A stretch of 64,000 nucleotides of DNA, taken from positions 1 to 64,000 of the forward strand of contig MWTC01000038.1 of assembly GCA_002066995.1 (NCBI GenBank), written 5' to 3'. A program made the translations under genes and the position numbers. Positions 17,789 through 24,535 of this stretch are shown here, in pieces (positions within the stretch are counted from its first letter, which is position 1; each line of letters starts with the position of its first letter). A model generated the notes under the pieces. That model searched no databases, had not been told where the DNA came from, and worked only from the letters and a program-made list of their open reading frames with translations. This DNA is from Sphingobacteriales bacterium UTBCD1 (lineage in GTDB: Bacteria; Bacteroidota; Bacteroidia; Chitinophagales; Chitinophagaceae).

Positions 17789-18538
17789 ATGAAATACACA
17801 AAAAACAAGATACAGGATTCACACATCCAACCACGATTAGCTAAAGTAGTCCACTCTTTTTTAAGTAATCTACTATTTTTAATAGCCGTAGGCTTTTTTA
17901 ACCCAGCCCTTGCTCAGCAACGCGGTGAAGGTCATAACGAAGGAAATAATCCGCCAAGTCCGGTTATTGTTGAATCCTTAATAGGGAATACCGGCGTAAA
18001 CTTAGAGACTGTTTTTTCAAAGAAATTTACTCCGGGCAGTCGCTTTGGAGTTTTTGGTATCGTTGATTTGTATGGCGTTTATAAGGCAAATGAACAATCA
18101 TTTAAAAATGAAAATATGTCTCAAACTCAATTAACTTATCGGATAGTAAAAGGGTTAGATGTAAGTGCCGGCGCCTTCTTTGAAAAACATTTGGGCTTTC
18201 GCCCTACTGCAGGGTTGCAATACAATCTTTTTGCAGGTGATTTTCATTTGTTAGTAGCGCCAAGAATTGATTTAAGCCAAACCTACAATGGTGAACTATT
18301 GGGTTTTGTGGAATACACGCCAAAAATCAGCAATGACTGGCGGTTATATTCTCGTGCAGAAGGGTTATACAACAGGGATTTGAAAAACGACATCCACAGT
18401 ATCAGTTACGTTTGGGGAAGACTTGGAGTTTCCTATAAGACCTATCGTTTTGGAGTTGGAGCCAATTTTAATTCCTTTGGACCCACGAAAATGAAGGAGA
18501 ACAATTATGGGTTATTCGCAGGTGTACTGCTTTTTTAA
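17789..18538 (+). CDS. Probable outer-membrane beta-barrel protein
   Basis: 249 residues. After a long N-region there is a hydrophobic segment (VHSFLSNLLFLIAVGFFNPALAQ) that serves as a signal peptide, cleaved near residue 43. The mature part consists of amphipathic strands with aromatic belts (FGVFGIVDLYGVYKANEQ, LLGFVEYTPKISNDWRLYSR) and ends in GLFAGVLLF with a terminal Phe, as in small barrels. The family is not named with confidence. The position directly downstream of the Crp gene suggests co-regulation with the stress-type genes that follow. Confidence 0.65.
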   Translation: MKYTKNKIQDSHIQPRLAKVVHSFLSNLLFLIAVGFFNPALAQQRGEGHNEGNNPPSPVIVESLIGNTGVNLETVFSKKFTPGSRFGVFGIVDLYGVYKANEQSFKNENMSQTQLTYRIVKGLDVSAGAFFEKHLGFRPTAGLQYNLFAGDFHLLVAPRIDLSQTYNGELLGFVEYTPKISNDWRLYSRAEGLYNRDLKNDIHSISYVWGRLGVSYKTYRFGVGANFNSFGPTKMKENNYGLFAGVLLF

Positions 18539-18576
18539 AACCATTATTTATCAATAACAATAAAATCAAATCAAAG

Positions 18577-19122
18577 ATGAGTAAAATCAAATGGGTGGGT
18601 GACCCGGTTCACTCACAAATTCAGTTTTCAGTAAGACACATGGTCATCTCAAAAATCCGTGGAGAATTTAAACAATGGGAAGCTTTTGCAGAAACCAATG
18701 GAGATAACATGGAAGATGCTGAAATTTCTTTTCAGGCAACTACTGCAAGTGTGGATACCGGAAGTGAATACAGGGATAAAGACCTGAGGTCGGACAAGGG
18801 ATTATTTCAAACAGAGCAGTTTCCTTACATGATTTTTAAATCAACTTCTTTCAAGAAAAAAAATGAAGAAGACTATGTGCTGACCGGCGATTTGACGATC
18901 AGAGATGTAACGAAATCCATTACACTGGATGTGGAATTCGGCGGCATTATTACCGACCCTTACGGAATGCGCCGTGCTGGGTTTTCCGTTACAGGCAAGT
19001 TGAATCGTAAAGATTACGGCATGACCTATAACCAATTGATAGAAACAGGCGGAGCCGTGGTTGGTGAAACAATCAATATTGATATTCATATTGAATTTAC
19101 GCATCAGTCAGAAGGCAAATAA
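18577..19122 (+). CDS. YceI family protein
   Basis: 181 residues without a signal peptide. It has the family pattern: WVGDPVHSQIQFSVRHMVIS at the start, then FKQWEAF, the ATTASVDTGSEYRDKDLRS segment, and FPYMIFKSTSF. YceI proteins form a lipocalin-like barrel that binds isoprenoid or other amphipathic ligands. Versions lacking a signal peptide are common in Bacteroidota. It lies 38 bp after the outer membrane gene and 92 bp before the NmrA-type gene. Confidence 0.9.
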   Translation: MSKIKWVGDPVHSQIQFSVRHMVISKIRGEFKQWEAFAETNGDNMEDAEISFQATTASVDTGSEYRDKDLRSDKGLFQTEQFPYMIFKSTSFKKKNEEDYVLTGDLTIRDVTKSITLDVEFGGIITDPYGMRRAGFSVTGKLNRKDYGMTYNQLIETGGAVVGETINIDIHIEFTHQSEGK

Positions 19123-19214
19123 GTATTTTATGAACGGGAGTACCAGCTGAAGAATCGGGTGGTACTCTTTTACCAAACAATAGTTGAGGCATATAATCAC
19201 CGGGAGTAATAAAT

Positions 19215-20087
19215 ATGGATAAAAAGCCTGTTATAACAGTCATCGGCAGTACCGGAACCATCGGTAGTGAACTAGTTGACTTGCTGTCAAAATCAGGTGC
19301 AACAGTTCGTGCAGTACTAAGAAACATCAACCGTGTAAGAGAAATCCACGGAGTGGTATGGGTACAGGCTGATGTGAGCGACGCCTTTTTGCTGGAAGCG
19401 ACTTTAGCCGGAACTGACCGTTTGTTTTTATTAACAGGCAATCGTGCAGGTTTTGGAAAAACTCAAATTGAAATTATTAAAACCGCTGAACGTTTGGGAG
19501 TGAAACATGTAGTAAAACTTTCTGCCCTGGGTGCAAGTCCACGAACAAAATCAGGATTAGTATTAGAGCATTGGGAAGCAGAACAGGCTTTGGAAAATAC
19601 CAAAATGACCTGGACCATTTTAAGGCCACACGCTTTTATGCAAAACTGGTTGGGTGAAGAAGCAAAAACCGTTAAGGAAGAAGGGGCCATTTATGCGGCC
19701 ATTGGTGATGGAAAAGTTCCGTTTGTTGATGCCCGTGATATTGCTGCTGTAGCTGCCGAAGCTCTATTATACCCCGAAAAACATCAGGGACAACGCTACG
19801 TGTTAACCGGAGGTGAAGCTATAGGCTTTAAAAAACTGGCTGAAGCTCTATCAAAAGCTATTGGTAAACCGGTTGTTTATAAATCCTTATCAATGGAAGA
19901 AATGCGTACACGGATGGAACAACAAGGCATTCCCACAAAATCAATAGACTCTCTTTTGGCTTTGGCGGCTTATCAAAAAGCAGGAGGAGCAACAGAAAGA
20001 ACATCTGACAACGTCCAGGAAATTCTGAATCGTCCACCACATTCTGTTGAAGATTTTGCCAAAGATTATCGGGAGTATTTTCTATAA
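19215..20087 (+). CDS. NmrA-like NAD(P)-binding Rossmann protein
   Basis: 290 residues. The Rossmann fold begins VIGSTGTIGSELVDLL (GxxGxxG near residue 10), followed by VRAVLRNINRVREIHGVVWVQADVSD and the KLSALGAS stretch. Family members are NAD(P)H-dependent quinone reductase-like or redox-sensing proteins (NmrA, QorB, azoreductase-like). No catalytic Tyr-Lys pair of classical short-chain dehydrogenases is evident. In this cluster it probably works in detoxification of quinones or electrophiles, which fits the neighbouring bacillithiol gene. Confidence 0.85.
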   Translation: MDKKPVITVIGSTGTIGSELVDLLSKSGATVRAVLRNINRVREIHGVVWVQADVSDAFLLEATLAGTDRLFLLTGNRAGFGKTQIEIIKTAERLGVKHVVKLSALGASPRTKSGLVLEHWEAEQALENTKMTWTILRPHAFMQNWLGEEAKTVKEEGAIYAAIGDGKVPFVDARDIAAVAAEALLYPEKHQGQRYVLTGGEAIGFKKLAEALSKAIGKPVVYKSLSMEEMRTRMEQQGIPTKSIDSLLALAAYQKAGGATERTSDNVQEILNRPPHSVEDFAKDYREYFL

Positions 20088-20103
20088 ATAACGAATTCGT
20101 CAG

Positions 20104-21306
20104 ATGAATAAGAACACACCTGTAAAGCATATCGGGAAATCCTTTTTAATCGTACTCCTTGGTTTATTGGCTGCGTTAAGCACACTAACCATTGCTATGT
20201 ACATTCCGGGATTTCACGAAATGGCAGCGCACTTCAAAGTAGATGAAAGTAAGATTGCTTTTACCCTGACGTCTTATTTTATCGGTATTACCATCGGTCA
20301 GTTGATTTACGGACCTATCATAGACCATTTTGGCCGAAGGAAACCACTGATAATTTCTTTGCTGGTTTATATTCTCACATCTGTCCTTTGCTCGGTTGCC
20401 GATTCCTTAGATATGATGATTACGGTACGATTCCTTCAGGCTTTGGGCGCAAGTGCCGGAATGGTTTCCGCATTGGCAATCATCACAGATGTTTTTGAAC
20501 CCCATCAAAGAGCAAAGGCTTTTTCTTTGGTGATGACCGTTTTAGGAGTGGCGCCGGTTGTTTCTCCCACATTAGGCAGCTTTTTCGTAGCCGCTTATAA
20601 TTGGGAAGCTGTCTTTTATGCATTGACGGGTTATGGGATGATACTCGCTTTTCTTATTTTCTTTTTTCTGCCTGAAACTATTAAGTACCAATCCACAGAA
20701 AAGTTGGATATAAAAGGCGTATTGAACAATTATGCCGCCGTTGTCAAAAACAAAACTTTTAGTTTGTATGCTGTTGGAGGTAGTTTGGCCAATTCCATTA
20801 TTTTCACCTTTGTGGCGGCTTCTCCTGCTGTATTTATGGGACATTATAAAATTCCGCCCAAACAGTTTGCACTTTTATATGGCATCACCACCATTGGCGC
20901 TATGGCCGGAAATTACCTGAATGGTATTTTGGTCAAAAAGATTCATTACCAAAAAATGATGATGATAGGTTCAGTCTGCTTATTGGTTCTGACCATTGTG
21001 TTTGGTGTTGCGGCCTGGCTGATGAATGATTTTCCTGTAGAAATGCTTATTGTCGCTTTGTTTCTGATATTGTTAAGTGTTGGGCTAATCTATCCGAATA
21101 CCGTCACTTCAGCGCTGTCACCCTTTAAAGAGTTATCCGGTTCGGCCTCCGCAATGAACGGCTCCCTGATGATGGGAATGAGTGCACTCTTAACGGCAGT
21201 AGTAGGTGCATTTGACTCTGCTGCGCCAATAACTATGTTTGCTATAATGTTTGTCGCCGGTCTTTTGGTGTTTATCTTTCTTCAAATTGCCAAACGATTT
21301 GGATAA
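20104..21306 (+). CDS. MFS multidrug transporter, Bcr/CflA type
   Basis: 400 residues with twelve predicted membrane segments. Motif A of the drug:H+ antiporters follows helix 2 (GQLIYGPIIDHFGRRKPL), and motif C is seen in helix 5 (GVAPVVSPTLGSFFVAAYNW). This combination is characteristic of 12-TM Bcr/CflA exporters. It starts 17 bp after the NmrA-type gene and ends 8 bp before bshB1's annotated frame, so it is part of the same operon. The exported compound is unknown. Confidence 0.9.
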   Translation: MNKNTPVKHIGKSFLIVLLGLLAALSTLTIAMYIPGFHEMAAHFKVDESKIAFTLTSYFIGITIGQLIYGPIIDHFGRRKPLIISLLVYILTSVLCSVADSLDMMITVRFLQALGASAGMVSALAIITDVFEPHQRAKAFSLVMTVLGVAPVVSPTLGSFFVAAYNWEAVFYALTGYGMILAFLIFFFLPETIKYQSTEKLDIKGVLNNYAAVVKNKTFSLYAVGGSLANSIIFTFVAASPAVFMGHYKIPPKQFALLYGITTIGAMAGNYLNGILVKKIHYQKMMMIGSVCLLVLTIVFGVAAWLMNDFPVEMLIVALFLILLSVGLIYPNTVTSALSPFKELSGSASAMNGSLMMGMSALLTAVVGAFDSAAPITMFAIMFVAGLLVFIFLQIAKRFG

Positions 21307-21331
21307 CGGATAAATGATAAAAACGGATAAA

Positions 21332-22051
21332 ATGAAATTAGATATTTTAGCTTTCGGCGTACATCCTGATGATGTGGATTTCAGTTGTGCCGGCACACTG
21401 TTACGACATATTGATTTTGGAAAGAAAGTAGGTATTATTGATTTAACCGCAGGCGAAATGGGTACTCGTGGAAGTGGTCCGCTTCGGTTGGAAGAAGCAC
21501 AAAAAGCCGCAAAGATTTTAGGGGTAGAAGTCCGGGAAAATTTAGGTTTTGAGGATGCTTTTTTTAGTAACTATAAGGAACATATTCTTGAAGTCATAAA
21601 GATGATCCGCAAATATCAGCCGGAAATTGTTTTGGCAAATGCTGTCAGAGACCGCCATCCCGATCATGGCCGTGCAGCCAAATTGCTTTATCATGCTTGC
21701 TTTTATTCCGGATTGATTAAAATTGAAACCGAATTAGATGGTGAAATCCAAGTGGCCTGGCGACCCAAAGCGGTTTATCATTACATTCAGGACAGAGACA
21801 TTAAGCCTGATTTTTTAGTAGATATCACTCCGTATTTTGATAAAAAGATAGAAGCTATCCTTTCTTTTTCATCCCAGTTTTATAATCCGGAGAAAAAAGA
21901 TTTACCACAAAGCCCGTTAGCCGAAAAAGGATTTATAGATATGTTTAAAGGCCGTGCGGGGCATTACGGCAGAGAAGCTAATTTTGAAAGAGCCGAAGGC
22001 TTCACTGTGGAAAGAACACCGGGTGTAATTAATTTGTTTGATCTTTTATAA
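21332..22051 (+). CDS. bshB1: Bacillithiol biosynthesis deacetylase BshB1
   Basis: About 239 residues from ATG 21332; an upstream in-frame ATG at 21314 adds six residues. LmbE/PIG-L fold with the zinc motif FGVHPDDVDFSCAGT near the start and the second metal His in RDRHPDHGRAAKL near residue 110. The BshB1-specific C-terminal region reads FKGRAGHYGREANFERAEGF. It would hydrolyse GlcNAc-malate to GlcN-malate in bacillithiol synthesis. The gene's presence implies that the organism makes bacillithiol. bshA and bshC are not in this window. Confidence 0.93.
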   Translation: MKLDILAFGVHPDDVDFSCAGTLLRHIDFGKKVGIIDLTAGEMGTRGSGPLRLEEAQKAAKILGVEVRENLGFEDAFFSNYKEHILEVIKMIRKYQPEIVLANAVRDRHPDHGRAAKLLYHACFYSGLIKIETELDGEIQVAWRPKAVYHYIQDRDIKPDFLVDITPYFDKKIEAILSFSSQFYNPEKKDLPQSPLAEKGFIDMFKGRAGHYGREANFERAEGFTVERTPGVINLFDLL

Positions 22052-22060
22052 TCTGGTAAA

Positions 22061-22522
22061 ATGAAAATACCCAAAAATCCAGAAGATGTTCCCAAACTTT
22101 TCGCAGAATATTGGAACCAGCGCAGGCCTGATTTAATGGCAGCGCTTTTTGAAGAAGATGCCGATTTTATCAATGTAGTTGGCTTGTGGTGGAACAACCG
22201 TCAAGATATTTTTAAAGCCCACGACTACGGTTTAAAAGTTATTTTTAACGATTCAACCCTGTCTATTATTAAACTCAAAACCAAAATGCTTTCCGAAAAA
22301 TCAGCAGTCGTCCACGCCAAAATGAAATTAGAAGGTCAAACAGGAATTTCAGGTGAGAAGGGTGGATTGAGACACACTGTATTTTCATTTATTGTTAGAA
22401 AAGATACTGAAGGCTCCTGGTGGGCTGTTTCTGCACAAAACACTGACATAGTAAGTGGCGTAGAAACATACATCAGAACAGGGGACGGAAGTCTAAAACC
22501 GGTAGATTACCGTAAAAAATAA
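22061..22522 (+). CDS. SnoaL-like / SgcJ-EcaC family protein (NTF2 fold)
   Basis: 153 residues with the cone-shaped NTF2-type fold signature: FAEYWNQRRPDLMAALFEEDADFINVVGLWW near the N-terminus and a late HTVFSFIVRKDTEGSWWAVSAQNTD strand pair. SgcJ/EcaC family members are small proteins of unsettled enzymatic role. It lies 9 bp after bshB1, is therefore co-transcribed, and closes the Crp-led cluster before repeat copy 6. Confidence 0.82.
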   Translation: MKIPKNPEDVPKLFAEYWNQRRPDLMAALFEEDADFINVVGLWWNNRQDIFKAHDYGLKVIFNDSTLSIIKLKTKMLSEKSAVVHAKMKLEGQTGISGEKGGLRHTVFSFIVRKDTEGSWWAVSAQNTDIVSGVETYIRTGDGSLKPVDYRKK

Positions 22523-22597
22523 ATCTGTTGAATTGAAATAAACATCCGTCTCTAATAACCATACACATTTGCAAGTCACATGAAGCCACTCCACAAA

Positions 22598-22793
22598 TCA
22601 AAACTTCCGGTACCGAAGATTTATTTCATCAATTAAAACGATAGATTAGCTATACGGGATAAGATGTTCCGCAAAGCTTAGGTCTCCGCAGGGACTCGTC
22701 GTCAGGTAACTGCAATTCAATTTCTGTCAACGCGGTTTCATCGCTTTCAGCGATAAAATAATAATGCGGGGCAGGATGCCTCGCATAGCTTGG
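22598..22793 (+). repeat. Dispersed hairpin repeat, copy 6 (tandem: degenerate B-C-D, then A-C-D)
   Basis: Two units in tandem. 22598-22680 is a decayed B-C-D unit (AAACTTCCGGTACCGAAGATTT ... TACGGGATAAGATGTTCC). 22681-22793 is a clean A-C-D unit. Its A is GTCTCCGCAGGGACTCGTCG (22682-22701). C is ATCGCT (22740-22745), loop TTC, AGCGAT (22749-22754). D is GCGGGGCA (22766-22773), loop GGA, TGCCTCGC (22777-22784), an 8-bp stem with one G-T pair. The rest of 22523-22886 is AT-rich and carries the palindrome at 22850. Confidence 0.78.
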
Positions 22794-22849
22794 GTAAGAT
22801 TCGGTAAATCAAATAAACAATTTTAAAAGTGATAGCTTCTATAGTTCGT

Positions 22850-22864
22850 ATATTGTGACAATAT
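22850..22864. promoter_or_regulatory. Palindrome ATATTG-TGA-CAATAT upstream of the chimeric remnant
   Basis: Same 6-bp inverted repeat as at 13999-14013, preceded by TTCGT, 22 bp before the start codon at 22887. The two sites share TCGTATATTG and GACAATATT flanks, so they probably descend from one promoter or operator segment. Confidence 0.35.
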
Positions 22865-22886
22865 TTAAGTTACCAGCAATTGCAAC

Positions 22887-23303
22887 ATGAACTTCGACCT
22901 ATTCTTCTATAAACGAAAGCACAGTGTGCTGACAGAGGAACAGGTGGCAGAATACCTGACGAAAAATCTTCCTTATAACATCAGCGATCATCCAGGGCAA
23001 TGGAACTATGAAAACCCGGCAACTGGTGTTTATTTCCTCATTGACCGGAATGAACCAGAAGATGAAACGGAACGCAAAGAAATTTCCGACAACTTCCACA
23101 ACTACAAATATCTAAATTTCAGTTTCGGTATCAATTTCTTCAGGCCAAGATTTTTCGGGTTTGAAATATTCCCAATAATTGAAAAGTTCATAAAAGGCCT
23201 TGCCCTATGTGTTTTAGACTCACAAGACGAAACTGACCCAGGCAATCCAAGGAAGTTCCCAGCTGGACATTTCAAAGAGCAATGGAGAACCTGCAACTTA
23301 TAA
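22887..23303 (+). pseudogene. 5' part of an unidentified cytosolic protein gene, truncated by a fusion breakpoint
   Basis: 138 codons. Residues 1-131 look like an authentic protein (MNFDLFFYKRKHSVLTEEQV..., FFRPRFFGFEIFPIIEKF). After GHFKEQW the frame runs into only five residues and a stop. From 23278 another frame begins to read a serine-hydrolase C-terminus. The true 3' part of this gene is therefore probably missing, removed by a deletion with an endpoint near 23270-23286. The family is a small soluble hypothetical type. I cannot name its function. Confidence 0.6.
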
Positions 23304-23585
23304 AATGATGACCAACTATGCAATAACCGACCAACATCAGGTTTTTAGCGACAAACCAATTGGTTACGGCTACGGCTTACGAATAAATGATAAAGCAGAC
23401 ATCTACGAAACCGGACATACAGGTTTTCACCCAAGCGAAGGTTTTACGGCAGTAAACCTGTATTACCCGAAAACAAAAACCAGCATTGTGCTTATGGAAA
23501 CGTAGGCAATGAAAACTTTGATATTGCTTATTATATTGAGCAGGAAGTAAGAAAAATAGTTAAGGAAAGTAAACTTTTGAAATAA
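23278..23585 (+). pseudogene. 3' remnant of a beta-lactamase-family serine hydrolase, with frameshift
   Basis: The frame SNGEPATYKMMTNYAITD... contains GYGYGLRINDK and GHTGFHPSEGFTAVNLYYP, typical of the C-terminal part of class C beta-lactamase-like hydrolases, where (H/K)TG is the third catalytic motif. It stops at a TAG at 23503. If one base is restored near 23500, the frame continues as GNENFDIAYYIEQEVRKIV to a TAA at 23583. That TAA overlaps the ATG of the next gene (TAATG). The SxxK and YxN portions are gone, so no activity is expected. Confidence 0.7.
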
Positions 23586-24259
23586 TGAAGCGTAAATTTT
23601 ATATCATTTCAACATTGCTGTTAATCATTTTTACAGCTTGTACTTCAAGTAAAAAATCACAAAAAAATGAAACCGAAAAAGATTACATTTTCTTCATTCA
23701 TAATAAATTTTTAGAAGAAAATCCAGACGGAACATTTACTGACAAATACAATGTAACCGTGGATTATAAAGGCATTTTACAATCCTTTAGGAATGATGGT
23801 TTTGAAGTTTTTAGTGAAAAACGAGCGCCAAAAACCAACGAACGTCAATATGCTCAAAAAATAGTTACTCAAATAGACAGCTTGATTTCAAGAGGTGTTC
23901 AACCCAATCACATTACCGTTATTGGCACTTCAAAAGGCGGATATATTGCTCAATTTGTTTCCACATTTACAAAAAATCCAAACCTGAATTTTGTGTTTAT
24001 CGGAAGTTTTCAAGACGAAGACATTGAAAGAATACCCGACATCAATTTTTGTGGAAATATTTTAACCATTTATGAAAAATCTGATGTTTTCGGCGTTAGT
24101 GCAATCAAACGAAAGGAAACTTCAAAGCTAAAAATCAATCAATTCAAAGAGATTGAATTAAACACAGGACTGAAACACGGATTTTTATATATCGCTTCCA
24201 ATGAATGGATAAAACCTTGTAAAATGTGGGCAAAACGAAACTATGAAATGGCAGAATAA
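23585..24259 (+). CDS. Lipoprotein with alpha/beta-hydrolase-like fold
   Basis: 224 residues. Lipoprotein signal with the lipobox Cys near residue 19 (IIFTACTSS). The mature chain starts with a hydrolase-like strand (DYIFFIHNKFLEENPDG). It contains a nucleophile-elbow-like GTSKGG near residue 118 (GxSxG), and a possible catalytic His in LKHGFLY near residue 204. The start codon overlaps the stop of the serine hydrolase remnant, so the two genes were probably translated together before the remnant decayed. Substrate unknown. Confidence 0.72.
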   Translation: MKRKFYIISTLLLIIFTACTSSKKSQKNETEKDYIFFIHNKFLEENPDGTFTDKYNVTVDYKGILQSFRNDGFEVFSEKRAPKTNERQYAQKIVTQIDSLISRGVQPNHITVIGTSKGGYIAQFVSTFTKNPNLNFVFIGSFQDEDIERIPDINFCGNILTIYEKSDVFGVSAIKRKETSKLKINQFKEIELNTGLKHGFLYIASNEWIKPCKMWAKRNYEMAE

Positions 24260-24320
24260 ATAAACTGCCTCCAACAAGGGTGATTGATGCACAATTCCCA
24301 TTAAAATTTTTCTATCTTTT

Positions 24321-24512
24321 CCCAGACGAGTCTCCGCAGGGGCTCGTCGTCAGGTAACTGCAATTCCATTTCTGTCAACGCTGTTTCACCGCTTAAAGCG
24401 ATATAATAATAATGCGAAGCAGGATACCTCGCATAGCTGAGTGTCATAATAAATGTCACTCGCTTTTCGAAACTTCCGGTTTCGAAATCCTATTCCATCG
24501 CTTTCAGCGATA
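24321..24512 (+). repeat. Dispersed hairpin repeat, copy 7 (A-C-D followed by B-C)
   Basis: Clear example of all modules. A: GACGAG (24325-24330) and CTCGTC (24343-24348), with TCTC/GGGG wobble pairing inside the loop. C: CGCTT A AAGCG (24390-24400). D: GCGAAGCAGGATACCTCGC (24414-24432), then ATAGCTGAG. A second unit has B as a 9-bp stem (TTTCGAAAC 24465-24473, GTTTCGAAA 24479-24487) and C as ATCGCT/AGCGAT (24497-24511). It lies just before the end of the convergent phospho-sugar mutase gene. Confidence 0.78.
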
Positions 24513-24535
24513 CATTTCCCTTCATCATTTCATAA

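Noticed and set aside
155..24512. CRISPR array
   Set aside because: The repeat copies are kilobases apart, vary in module content and have no regular spacers; no cas genes are present.
13551..24535. Integron-type gene cassette array
   Set aside because: Single accessory genes separated by repeated hairpin DNA brought attC sites to mind. However, there is no integrase, the repeats lack the R/L box arrangement of attC sites, and gene blocks are of several genes.
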